Of a stretch of 64,000 bases of DNA, positions 1-6,652 are shown piece after piece. Made by a program: the position numbers and the translations under genes. How positions within the stretch are numbered: position 1 is the first letter of the stretch; every line of letters starts with the position of its first letter. This DNA is from Sediminispirochaeta smaragdinae DSM 11293 (GTDB lineage: Bacteria > Spirochaetota > Spirochaetia > DSM-16054 > Sediminispirochaetaceae), in the NCBI RefSeq assembly GCF_000143985.1, contig NC_014364.1, positions 2,976,001-3,040,000 on the forward strand, given 5' to 3'. The notes under the pieces are model-generated. The model had not been told where the DNA came from. It saw only the letters and a program-made list of their open reading frames with translations, and ran no database searches.

Positions 1-408
1 GATTGCAGGCTTGCCAAAACAGTCCCCCAACACTACATTGGCACCTTTCCGCCCCAGCCCCGGAATCATCAACAGCTCTTCCATAGATTCCGGCACGCTT
101 CCATCGAATTTTTCAAGCAAAGCAGCGGCTGCTGCCACAATGTGACGGGCCTTGACACGATAAAAGCCCACCGAATGGATAAGGTCCTCAACCTCTTCCC
201 CATCGGCCTCGGCAAGCGATTTCGCATCAGGAAAACGTCGAAACAGTTTCTCGGTAACAACATTAACCTGCGCATCTGTGGTTCTGGAAGAAAGGATGAC
301 GGCAATCATAAGCTGATAACAGTTATCATGCCGCAAAAGCGTTTCGGCCTTTGGCCATGCCTGCAAAAGACGCTCGACCACCATTGCCGACAGCAAATCT
401 CGGTTCAT
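1..408 (-). CDS. nth: Endonuclease III, 5' part (runs off window)
   Basis: Base-excision DNA glycosylase/AP lyase that removes oxidised pyrimidines. The 136 residues visible start MNRDLLSAMVVERLL and contain the family's ILSSRTTDAQVN stretch (compare LLSAQATDVSVN in E. coli) and the helix-hairpin-helix IPGLGRKGANVVLG, whose Lys is the position of the Schiff-base lysine. The catalytic Asp and the 4Fe-4S cluster cysteines would lie beyond the left edge. The start ATG at 406-408 is the first in frame; the ribosome site is weak. It reads away from the tRNA genes and belongs to the host chromosome, not the prophage. Confidence 0.9.
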   Translation of the reverse strand, partial: MNRDLLSAMVVERLLQAWPKAETLLRHDNCYQLMIAVILSSRTTDAQVNVVTEKLFRRFPDAKSLAEADGEEVEDLIHSVGFYRVKARHIVAAAAALLEKFDGSVPESMEELLMIPGLGRKGANVVLGDCFGKPAI

Positions 409-489
409 AAAGATAGCCTATCATAAGCGCAGAAGAAGGCCAACGGCTTGACCCAAAAGAGGACGATCGTTATACTTTGCCTCGGTCTC

Positions 490-562
490 CGGGATGTAGC
501 CTAGTGGCTAAGGCGCCTGCTTTGGGAGCAGGAGATCGCCAGTTCGAGTCTGGCCATCCCGA
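490..562 (+). tRNA. tRNA-Pro(TGG)
   Basis: A 73-nt cloverleaf. The 7-bp acceptor pairs 490-496 with 555-561, the anticodon loop TTTGGGA gives TGG, the T-loop is TTCGAGT and the discriminator is A. No CCA is encoded. It lies 8 nt upstream of tRNA-Arg, so the two are probably co-transcribed. Confidence 0.95.
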
Positions 563-570
563 TGATGCAT

Positions 571-644
571 GCGTCCATAGCTCAGCTGGATAGAGCAACG
601 GCCTTCTAAGCCGTAGGTCGCAGGTTCGAATCCTGCTGGACGTA
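571..644 (+). tRNA. tRNA-Arg(TCT), prophage integration site
   Basis: A complete cloverleaf. The acceptor 571-577 pairs with 637-643 (terminal G-T wobble), the anticodon loop CTTCTAA gives TCT, and the T-loop is TTCGAAT. Its 3' 44 nt (601-644) are repeated exactly at 42755-42798, and an integrase gene starts about 100 nt downstream. The gene is therefore the attachment site of the prophage, and its 3' end is restored by the phage copy. Confidence 0.95.
601..644 (+). repeat. attL: tRNA-Arg 3' end repeat
   Basis: 44 bp identical to 42755-42798, running from the anticodon arm (GCCTTCTAAGCCG) to the discriminator base of tRNA-Arg. Flanking bases differ on both sides. With the adjacent tyrosine recombinase this marks the left prophage boundary. 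Confidence 0.95.
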
Positions 645-747
645 ACAACTAATCCCTTACAAAATAAGGAATTACAAAAAAACAGAAAGCAAGACACTAT
701 GGCAATCTGCATTTTTACTGCATTTTATTTTCTAAAAGGATTCAGAT

Positions 748-1998
748 ATGCCAAGGAAAACTGAACAATTCTCCATTATTCTCCGTCCTCCATCAAAGGT
801 GTATCATTTCAAGTTGGCAGGGTGGTCCAACTATAAGAGCACTCAGGTGTTTTTCGATCAGCACCGGGAGCGTTTTCAGAAACACCTAAACTGCAAAACA
901 AAAGCCGATGCCCAAGAAGTGGTCAGAATGGCAATCACCATTCAGGAAGAATCAAAACGGCCTATGCCATTATCTTCCCAGGTGAGACTAATAGACCTGC
1001 TGAAAGATGCCTACACTTGGGACCGATGTCCACATGTCCGGCGTCTACGGGACGAGGGAAAGGCTATCACAAAGCGCCATGTCCAAGACAGTCGGAACAT
1101 TATCAAATCCCACATCCTCTGTTGTAAAGATTTTGTGAATAAGCCAATTGCCAAGATGAGAAGATCAGACGTTCTGGAGTTCCGGTCATTCATGTTGGAT
1201 CGGGTAGGACCAAGAACTGTCAACAAAGCACTTTCGATTGTAAAGGCGGTTATTAGAGAAGCAATCTTCCAGGAGGTGATCGACCGAGATCCTACAATCG
1301 GAGTAAGCAAGGTGAAGCTTACCGAGAAAAAAGAACCTGGCGTTTTCACTAAAGAGGAGCTTCTATTGATGTTTCCGGAAAAAGGGATTGGCCCATGGAA
1401 AAGCATCACTGATCATACGGTCTTCCTTACCGCTGCAAGCACCGGGATGCGGAGGAGTGAGATACTGGCCCTACGGTGGGAGAACGTGAACCTGGAAAAG
1501 CAGTTTATCAATGTGGTCGAAGCTTTCAAAGACTACCGGATGATAGAGATCGGCAAACCGAAATGGGAGCGTTCCCGGGTGGTCCCGATTCCCAAGAAAC
1601 TGGTCACCAGGCTGAAGGATCTGAGAGATCAATCACCATACGCAAAAGATTCGGATTATGTGTTTTGTTACAAGGATGGTACTCACTTGGGTGGAACTTG
1701 GTGGAGTAAGCATTTCCGCTCCGCTTGCATTGCTATTGGAGTGATCAAAGCTAAAAAAAAGGTCAAAGAAAATGAAGATCCTAACCCACGGAACCTTACT
1801 CCACATTCCTTCCGGCATACACTAAATACACTGTTACTAAGCAACGGATACGATAGCGGAAAGATCAGAGCTACTCTGGGATGGACCAGTGAAAAAATCC
1901 AGGACAATTATACTCATTTTTCGATAGACCACCTGAACGGTCAGTCGGATATGGTAGAGAGCTTTTTTGAAAAGGATAAAAAAAATGGAACCAATTAA
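748..1998 (+). CDS. int: Phage tyrosine recombinase (integrase)
   Basis: 416-aa site-specific integrase that would catalyse integration and excision at tRNA-Arg. The catalytic-domain signatures are TGMRRSE (Arg235), HSFRHT (His353, Arg356), LGWTSEKIQDNYTHF with Trp379 where many members have His, and the nucleophile Tyr388. The N-terminal 200 residues contain the arm-type and core-binding regions. The ATG at 748 follows AAAGGA at a good distance. It lies about 100 bp inside attL and is transcribed into the prophage. A decayed relative starting with the same MPRK motif lies just beyond attR (42914), which implies a second element used the same site. Confidence 0.95.
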   Translation: MPRKTEQFSIILRPPSKVYHFKLAGWSNYKSTQVFFDQHRERFQKHLNCKTKADAQEVVRMAITIQEESKRPMPLSSQVRLIDLLKDAYTWDRCPHVRRLRDEGKAITKRHVQDSRNIIKSHILCCKDFVNKPIAKMRRSDVLEFRSFMLDRVGPRTVNKALSIVKAVIREAIFQEVIDRDPTIGVSKVKLTEKKEPGVFTKEELLLMFPEKGIGPWKSITDHTVFLTAASTGMRRSEILALRWENVNLEKQFINVVEAFKDYRMIEIGKPKWERSRVVPIPKKLVTRLKDLRDQSPYAKDSDYVFCYKDGTHLGGTWWSKHFRSACIAIGVIKAKKKVKENEDPNPRNLTPHSFRHTLNTLLLSNGYDSGKIRATLGWTSEKIQDNYTHFSIDHLNGQSDMVESFFEKDKKNGTN

Positions 1999-2102
1999 AA
2001 ACGATATCATTCCGGGAAAACATTTTTTATAGCCTCTTTCCAAATTTCGCTTAGATAAATATCAAACCTTACTCAACCTTTCACTTCCTAAATTGCAAAA
2101 TT

Positions 2103-2468
2103 TTACCCTGTGTCTTCCGCCCTTCCCTCTTCGTTTTCCCAGCGCCTAGCCATAACCAGAAGATCATCAACTCGATCCTCCGGGAGCCGCAGGGCCAACT
2201 TTGCCAACTTCAATGCCTTGGGATTTGCATTCAGTTGAGCCCCCAGAATATCTTTCGACTCCTCCCCGCTTATCAGGTACTCCACGGAAACGCCCAGGGC
2301 TTTGGCTAGCAGAACAGCCCTATCTGACCGGGGGATAGAGGCCTTTGCACTCATCCAAATTTCTATTGTCCTGTAATTGATGCCAGTTTTCTTTCCAAGT
2401 TCTTTAGCAGTGAAGCCATGAGAGACCATTAATAGTTTTAGTCGTTCAGTAAACTTAGAAGCAGTCAT
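2103..2468 (-). CDS. XRE-family repressor 1
   Basis: 121-aa DNA-binding protein with an N-terminal helix-turn-helix (FTAKELGKKTGINYRTIEIWM, about residues 19-39) and a short C-terminal tail without the LexA/CI peptidase motif. The open frame extends upstream, but the first sensible Met is at 2468 (MTASKFTERL); AGAGG lies almost against it, so translation may be inefficient or leaderless. It is divergent from 2601, with a palindromic operator and promoter between them, the usual layout of a lysogeny switch. It is paralogous to the repressor at 4070-4411: both share the LAKALG/IAKALN, VEYL(I/V)(S/T)GEE core. Confidence 0.88.
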   Translation of the reverse strand: MTASKFTERLKLLMVSHGFTAKELGKKTGINYRTIEIWMSAKASIPRSDRAVLLAKALGVSVEYLISGEESKDILGAQLNANPKALKLAKLALRLPEDRVDDLLVMARRWENEEGRAEDTG

Positions 2469-2510
2469 ACCTCTTTCATCGGCAATATTAGTATGTTTCT
2501 GGAAAAAAAT

Positions 2511-2560
2511 ACATATAAATGTGTGTTTTTGTTTGACAAACACATATTTATATGTAAAAT
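2511..2560 (+). promoter_or_regulatory. Operator palindrome overlapping a rightward promoter
   Basis: ACATATAAATGTGTGTTTTTG and its imperfect inverse (CAAACACATATTTATATGT) form an inverted repeat over 2511-2555. Inside the right half lie TTGACA (2533-2538) and TAAAAT (2555-2560), 16 bp apart, directed at the gene at 2601. This is the expected binding site of repressor 1; the assignment is inference. Confidence 0.7.
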
Positions 2561-2600
2561 AATCTTCATAGCACATAAAAACATGTGTTAAGGAGATTGT

Positions 2601-2786
2601 ATGAGAGATATCAGGGTTCCTCTTGATGAAGAAATTATCGAAGAAATCAAAACAGGCCCCCTTTCTATAACAGGAGGACAGGGAGCCGCTTCCTGGGTAC
2701 GTCAGTTGATCCTGAAAGAACTGGAACGATATCGGTCCATAAAGAATGGCAACTCTCAGCTCAATGTAGAGGCATTCCATAATTGA
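2601..2786 (+). CDS. Small switch partner protein 1
   Basis: 61-aa protein of unknown family. It begins MRDIRVPLDEEIIEEIK and ends GNSQLNVEAFHN. The second switch has an equivalent small protein (4491-4697) ending GKTQLDIKPFE, so the two are paralogues with a conserved C-terminus. It is preceded by AAGGAG at 2590 and driven by the operator-promoter at 2511-2560. Position and size suggest a Cro- or Arc-like regulator of early lytic genes, but no helix-turn-helix is obvious. Confidence 0.7.
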   Translation: MRDIRVPLDEEIIEEIKTGPLSITGGQGAASWVRQLILKELERYRSIKNGNSQLNVEAFHN

Positions 2787-2804
2787 TCAAGGTTGAAGAA
2801 CGCA

Positions 2805-3119
2805 ATGGATATCGTAAATAGAAATGAGACTATCACCTTCGATGATTCTATCGAAGGTGTAACCAAAACTCTGGCAGAAGCTCTGGCTATGGTTGTTTCA
2901 AAAGGGATCAAGCCGGTGGTGATCGAAAAGCAGGATACCATAGTTGATGTTAAAGGCGCTGCTGAGTATCTGAAAGTATCTACTGCCACCATCCATCGGA
3001 TGACTAAAGATCGGGAAATTCCCTATTTCAAGGTGAAAGGCAATAACCGGTTTTCGATCAAAGAACTGGAGAAATACATATCAAATCAAATGATCCATCC
3101 TAACAAAAGGAGGAAGTAG
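2805..3119 (+). CDS. Excisionase-family (HTH_17) DNA-binding protein
   Basis: About 104 aa. The C-terminal half has the MerR-like excisionase fold: VDVKGAAEYLKVSTATIHRM followed by the wing IPYFKVKGNNRFSIKELEKY (about residues 50-95). In prophages such proteins either bend the att site for excision or act as regulators. A TTG at 2793 is an alternative start; ATG 2805 is preferred, though neither has an ideal ribosome site. It lies 18 bp after the switch partner gene and is probably co-transcribed. Confidence 0.78.
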   Translation: MDIVNRNETITFDDSIEGVTKTLAEALAMVVSKGIKPVVIEKQDTIVDVKGAAEYLKVSTATIHRMTKDREIPYFKVKGNNRFSIKELEKYISNQMIHPNKRRK

Positions 3120-3203
3120 AGGGACTACAAGAAGGGCGCCATTGTAAACCTGATTAATGTCTTGCGGCTTGAGCGCTACCGCGAAAGAAATCTTGCGTTC
3201 GAC

Positions 3204-3283
3204 TACGAGGGAGTGAGTGAGGCTCCTGCCTTCACCGGGCGGAATCTCAGATCAGGGATCTTTGACAGATTAGAGAAGGATTT
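3204..3283 (+). repeat. Diverged direct repeat, copy 1
   Basis: About 80 bp similar to 4742-4821. Both contain TACGAGGGA, then CC(G/C)GG(C)CGGAA, then GATCTTTGACAGAT and AGAGAAGG. The copy lies beside a repressor fragment (3299-3418) that is also a duplicate, so a whole switch module was once copied here and then eroded. Confidence 0.7.
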
Positions 3284-3298
3284 TGCAGCTACCTGGCT

Positions 3299-3418
3299 TC
3301 ATGTTTCTTTCTGGGATTTGTTTTGCTTCCTGGCGGCGTACCCTTCAACGAGGATTCTTACGGCCTCAAGCTCCGAGTCGTCAAGCTCTTCGAGCCGGTT
3401 TACAATATCGGCATAACG
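3299..3418 (-). pseudogene. Repressor 3' fragment
   Basis: Minus-strand reading RYADIVNRLEELDDSELEAV, then RILVEGYAARKQNKSQKET and a stop. It matches the C-terminus of repressor 2 (RYADLFNLLEELDEPELEAM, then RVLAEGYVARKQNRAQREA). No helix-turn-helix or start remains in frame. It is the tail of a third repressor copy, evidence of module exchange in the immunity region. The rest of 3120-3483 holds the repeat at 3204-3283 and nothing else I can call. Confidence 0.8.
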
Positions 3419-3483
3419 TCTCGGACGGATATAACCAATAAATAAACTACAATTAAAATATGTAATGCAATATAAGGTCTAAT

Positions 3484-3939
3484 CTATCTTTCTACTAAGT
3501 ATTCATCAAGCATTGAGTTAATCACCTTAGATACAGTCTTATTGGCACCATAAGGTGAATCACCCGAAGCAGTACCCTCTGCCAGAATAAGCCCGGAAGA
3601 TATCTCCACCCATCTTATAGAAAGATCAGTTATAACATTATGGACAACATCAAAGTAATATCTATATTTAAAGTGGACAGCTATTCTCTGAATATCCTTA
3701 CCTATAGCATCAGCACTATATGTTCCTTTTTCTACATAGTTAGGGTCAATTCTAAGTATTTCGATATTCCTTTTATCAAATTCTTGAGAGATTACCTTCC
3801 CGATATTTAATGGATCATCAAGTTCTGGGAGGAAGAAAACCACATCTTTTTGTATCTGTTGACGAAAAGATGTGTCATAGGTGGCACAGCCAAACAGTAA
3901 AAACGTTAAGGATATGAACAATAGATATGCTCGTTTCAA
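3484..3939 (-). CDS. Putative lipoprotein
   Basis: 151 aa. The signal peptide with lipobox LLFGC (Cys18) predicts lipid anchoring after export. The mature part is mixed alpha/beta with no family I recognise; it includes RRIDPNY-like and WVEISSGLILAEGTASG stretches reminiscent of periplasmic lipoproteins that measure or assemble envelope parts. It is AT-rich and monocistronic on the minus strand between the two switch modules, the place where prophages keep lysogenic-conversion genes. Superinfection exclusion is possible but unproven. Confidence 0.75.
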   Translation of the reverse strand: MKRAYLLFISLTFLLFGCATYDTSFRQQIQKDVVFFLPELDDPLNIGKVISQEFDKRNIEILRIDPNYVEKGTYSADAIGKDIQRIAVHFKYRYYFDVVHNVITDLSIRWVEISSGLILAEGTASGDSPYGANKTVSKVINSMLDEYLVER

Positions 3940-4069
3940 TTTTGTGCTCCATTTTTATTCTTATGACCAATTATAGATGAATTGAAGAGAAATTCAACTG
4001 TGCTTTTACGATTACATTTTTAAAGATCTTTGTTAATCTGGAAAATACAGGATTTTTCGCTACCCTGAC

Positions 4070-4411
4070 CTACGCCTCTCTCTGGGCCCTATTCTGTTTT
4101 CTGGCTACATAGCCTTCAGCAAGTACTCTCATAGCCTCAAGTTCTGGCTCATCGAGCTCCTCAAGCAGATTGAAAAGATCGGCGTAACGGTGGGGAGGCT
4201 GCCAGGAGTCAGCTTCTTCACCCGTTACAAGATATTCAACAGTGGTATTGAGTGCTTTTGCAATTGCAGTGGCTTGCTCTACATTCGGTAGACGTCCCTT
4301 TGCCGTCCACCCTTTGAGGGTGTTGTAGCTAATGCCAGCTTTCCATGCTAACCATTCTTGAGTCTTCTTTTGATTTCGTAACTCTTCTTTTACTCGGTCA
4401 ATGAAATCCAT
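4070..4411 (-). CDS. XRE-family repressor 2
   Basis: 113-aa helix-turn-helix protein (QEWLAWKAGISYNTLKGW, about residues 20-37) with the core AIAKALNTTVEYLVTGEE and an acidic-then-basic tail. Start Met at 4411 follows AAAGAGAGT. It is paralogous to repressor 1 and divergent from the small gene at 4491, with an inverted-repeat operator between them. Having two complete switches in one prophage is unusual; they might control integration/excision and early lytic genes separately. Confidence 0.88.
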   Translation of the reverse strand: MDFIDRVKEELRNQKKTQEWLAWKAGISYNTLKGWTAKGRLPNVEQATAIAKALNTTVEYLVTGEEADSWQPPHRYADLFNLLEELDEPELEAMRVLAEGYVARKQNRAQREA

Positions 4412-4431
4412 ACTCTCTTTATCGGAAAAAA

Positions 4432-4483
4432 TACTCCATTTGGATACCATTTTTCTTGACAAAGAATCCGTTCGGAGTAATAA
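4432..4483 (+). promoter_or_regulatory. Operator pair and promoter of switch 2
   Basis: Inverted arms TACTCCATTTGGATAC (4432-4447) and GAATCCGTTCGGAGTA (4464-4479) share TACTCC-n4-GGAT symmetry. TTGACA at 4456-4461 and TAATAA at 4478-4483 are 16 bp apart, so the second operator arm covers the promoter spacer. Transcription would begin about 4490, at or next to the ATG at 4491, giving a leaderless message. Confidence 0.7.
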
Positions 4484-4490
4484 TAGCAAT

Positions 4491-4697
4491 ATGAAAGAAT
4501 CCAAACGGATACCTGATGATCGTTATAAAGCATCTATCCCATTCAATACAGAAGAGAAAAGTAGGTTCATCTTTTTTCTAAAGGCAACCGGCAGGAAGGC
4601 TGGACCCTACCTAAAGGTAGAGATGATGAATCGCGTAAAGGAATGGGAAGCCATCCAGTCGGGAAAGACACAACTCGATATAAAACCATTCGAGTAA
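4491..4697 (+). CDS. Small switch partner protein 2
   Basis: 68 aa, MKESKRIPDDRYKASIPF..., ending SGKTQLDIKPFE. It is paralogous to the protein at 2601 by its C-terminal GKTQLDIKPF motif and by position. A longer frame starts at 4401, but that would include the operator and promoter, so ATG 4491 is chosen. No ribosome site precedes it, fitting a leaderless start. Function unknown; probably the antirepressor or Cro-like half of the switch. Confidence 0.7.
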   Translation: MKESKRIPDDRYKASIPFNTEEKSRFIFFLKATGRKAGPYLKVEMMNRVKEWEAIQSGKTQLDIKPFE

Positions 4698-4741
4698 ATG
4701 AGACAGAGCAGGATCGTGTAAGGAGAACATACGGGCTCATA

Positions 4742-4821
4742 TACGAGGGAAGAGCGACGTTTCGGCCTACCCGGCCGGAACCTCAAATCGGTGATCTTTG
4801 ACAGATAAGAGAAGGGATTTA
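4742..4821 (+). repeat. Diverged direct repeat, copy 2
   Basis: Partner of 3204-3283 (shared TACGAGGGA and GATCTTTGACAGAT blocks). It lies downstream of switch 2 as copy 1 lies downstream of switch 1, so it belongs to the duplicated module. Confidence 0.7.
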
Positions 4822-4837
4822 GAGATAAGGATTTAGT

Positions 4838-4931
4838 GCTGTCCTGTATAGGGAAACCATTTGGAATGCTGATAAAGCAGCCTCTGACCAGGCCATTACC
4901 ACTTGTGGGGTTCGAATCCCCGAGGACAGCA
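4838..4931 (+). tRNA. tRNA-like element, anticodon not assignable
   Basis: 94 nt with an 8-bp acceptor (GCTGTCCT 4838-4845 with AGGACAGC 4923-4930) and a perfect 5-bp T-arm with loop TTCGAAT (4906-4922). Between them are 60 nt that fold as GCTG-ATAAAG-CAGC and GCCT-CTGACC-AGGC hairpins, not as standard D and anticodon arms. No 7-nt loop with T33 fits. The 8+5 acceptor/T stack and the length recall tRNA-Sec, but no TCA is present. It may be a tRNA-derived RNA or a decayed phage tRNA. It lies upstream of the structured stretch at 5255-5850. Confidence 0.5.
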
Positions 4932-5046
4932 ATCGGAGCGAAGCCTTGTTTGCATGCCGAAGCGCAATAGTGCAAATGTCGGGATTTAACTCGCCGGAGA
5001 CGTAACCGGCACAATCTACTCCGTGAAAACGGGAAAGGAGGAAGGC

Positions 5047-5250
5047 GTGACAGACAAGACGAAGCGCATTATTGCCTATGCGCTGACTGCGATAGCCGCC
5101 GCAGTTTTGGCGTTTGCCGAGCTGTTTGGCTGGGACCTGCCGGACTGGGGAACAATCATGAACGTAATAGTCATCATTGCATCCCAGGTCTTCGGCATTG
5201 AGTGGATTCCACCCAAGCGGGCAAGCAATGGAACCGGCGGAAACGGTTAA
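5047..5250 (+). CDS. Small two-helix membrane protein, holin-like
   Basis: 67 aa. Two hydrophobic segments (IIAYALTAIAAAVLAFAELF and IMNVIVIIASQVFGI) are separated by a short WDLPDWG turn, with a charged C-terminal tail. This is the size and topology of small phage holins, but the gene lies far from the lysis block at 36 kb. Start GTG 5047 is chosen because AAAGGAGG ends 7 nt before it; an upstream GTG at 5023 has no such site. Sequence on both sides is rich in RNA-like hairpins and lacks genes. Confidence 0.65.
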   Translation: MTDKTKRIIAYALTAIAAAVLAFAELFGWDLPDWGTIMNVIVIIASQVFGIEWIPPKRASNGTGGNG

Positions 5251-5254
5251 AAAT

Positions 5255-5850
5255 TTCAGATGAGATAACGGCTAAAAACAGGCAAACGAGACGCAATCGT
5301 TAACTGCGTTGGCGCCCGGGAAAATTAGATAGGGCTGACCGGGGGCAACCAGTGAGACCGCAAGTAGACGGGCATAATTGAGGCGGAAGCCGAGTGAATG
5401 ATCAGGATGGCAACCTGATTGAAAAGCGTGTTATGTCGATAGCCTAAGCTCCGGGTCGCGCCGGACACTGGTTTTACCTTATTTCCGCAAGGAAGCAGTC
5501 TGGTCGTTACTGTACAAGTGGTTTGCCTTATTGGTTTAGCAAAGTGGAAACGACAAACCAGGTCTATAGACTGCCTTAACGGGTTAAGGTACCGGGCGCC
5601 GGGGAATCGTGGCGCTTTTAAGTGACCGGATGACCAACCATATACCTTTCCGATATGGCGGTAAACAGCACCTCCCCAAGGCGTAACGGTCGTCCGGTTT
5701 CTTAACTTCCCCGTATGGGGGAGAAAAACAATCCGTGATGCCGGAGAAATAATAGCATCTATATTTTCGCGGCTGTATGTCGGGATTCAAACAGGTTGGA
5801 TCGGTAAACACCAATTTTCCTACCGGTCCAACACCTTTCAACCTTTTTCA
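5255..5850 (+). ncRNA. Large structured noncoding RNA candidate
   Basis: About 600 nt without a credible ORF in an otherwise gene-packed prophage. Visible helices: GGCGCCCGG 5311-5319 with CCGGGCGCC 5592-5600 (closing about 290 nt); CTGGTTT 5468-5474 with 5555-5561; GTCGTT 5503-5508 with 5549-5554; TTTGC 5522-5526 with 5539-5543; a GCAA tetraloop stem at 5482-5495; CCTTAA-CGGG-TTAAGG 5574-5589; a 12-bp helix 5624-5635 with 5688-5699 enclosing CCATAT/ATATGG; CTTCCCC-GTAT-GGGGGAG 5706-5723; and a 12-bp stem 5795-5806 with 5821-5832. Size, prophage setting and a nearby tRNA-like gene resemble the GOLLD and ROOL ornate RNAs, but I cannot confirm homology. Confidence 0.72.
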
Positions 5851-5864
5851 AGGAGGACATGGTA

Positions 5865-6401
5865 ATGGAATTGGAAGAAAAAGAAAGCTTGCAAGGTTTC
5901 ATAGGAGTGAAAAGGATCAAAGCGCGATCAATGACCAGGCGTGGATACAACGGCTATCGCGGCTGGCAACTTCCTGCGGATGAAAACGGAGATGATGAAG
6001 GAATGCTTGTCGAGTATGTCGATGGCGGTAAATCCAATCATCCCGCACATGAAGGCTATATCAGCTGGTCACCTATCGATGTTTTCAATCATGCTTATCG
6101 GCCATGTGATGCCCTTACGTTTGGCTTTGCAATCGAAGCGGCAAAGGCCGGAGAGAAGATTGCCCGGAAAGGCTGGAATGGAAAAGGCATGTTTGTCTTC
6201 TACCAGAAGGGCTACCCGGAAGGAATACCGATCAACAAAAACACCGCGGAGGCAACAAGATTGCCGGAAGGAACCGTCTGCAAATTTCGGCCGTATCTCA
6301 TGATGAAGACAGCACAAAACGACTTTGTGCCGTGGGTTGCATCGCAAACCGACATCTTAGCGGAGGACTGGGAGATTATCGAGCAGGGAGAACAGAAATG
6401 A
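5865..6401 (+). CDS. Tad2-like (DUF2829) anti-Thoeris protein with N-terminal domain
   Basis: 178 aa in two parts. Residues about 14-80 form a phage domain (MTRRGYNGYRGWQLPADE, NHPAHEGYISWSPIDVF) often seen alone. Residues 84-172 match DUF2829: LTFGFAIEAAKAGEKIARKG, WNGKGMF, PYLMMKTAQNDFVPW and SQTDILAEDWEII. Tad2 proteins of this family bind the cyclic ADP-ribose signal made by Thoeris TIR proteins and so block that defence. Here the role is inferred from family. ATG 5865 is preferred because AGGAGG (5851-5856) is 8 nt away; ATG 5859 is too close. It heads the early operon and overlaps the next gene by 4 nt. Confidence 0.8.
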   Translation: MELEEKESLQGFIGVKRIKARSMTRRGYNGYRGWQLPADENGDDEGMLVEYVDGGKSNHPAHEGYISWSPIDVFNHAYRPCDALTFGFAIEAAKAGEKIARKGWNGKGMFVFYQKGYPEGIPINKNTAEATRLPEGTVCKFRPYLMMKTAQNDFVPWVASQTDILAEDWEIIEQGEQK

Positions 6402-6652
6402 GTATTGAAACAAAAGAAAAGGCCGCTCCAGGCAAGGATACGGCCAAGAATAACAACCACACCAATATTACCATGATTGGATTCAGGCAGCAAGAACTTC
6501 ACGAGATCGAAAAAAGCCTTGAGGAGATGGACCACAAGATACAGGAGCTTTTCCGTTTCGGAACAGCCCATAACCGGGACATCTTCGCCATGAAGCTGGC
6601 TAATGAGGTACGGAGAATCAGAGATCAGTTGAACTCAGGGAGGCTGATGTGA
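6398..6652 (+). CDS. Small phage protein, unknown
   Basis: 84 aa, hydrophilic. The second half is helical and heptad-like (FRQQELHEIEKSLEEMDHK). The ATGA overlap with the Tad2-like gene and the 4-nt overlap with the ATPase gene show translational coupling in the early operon. I recognise no family; it may be a partner of the recombination genes that follow. Confidence 0.7.
   Translation: MSIETKEKAAPGKDTAKNNNHTNITMIGFRQQELHEIEKSLEEMDHKIQELFRFGTAHNRDIFAMKLANEVRRIRDQLNSGRLM

Noticed and set aside
4838-4931. Calling the tRNA-like element tRNA-Sec or tRNA-His
   Set aside because: No TCA or GTG can be placed in a 7-nt anticodon loop with T33, so no isotype is given.
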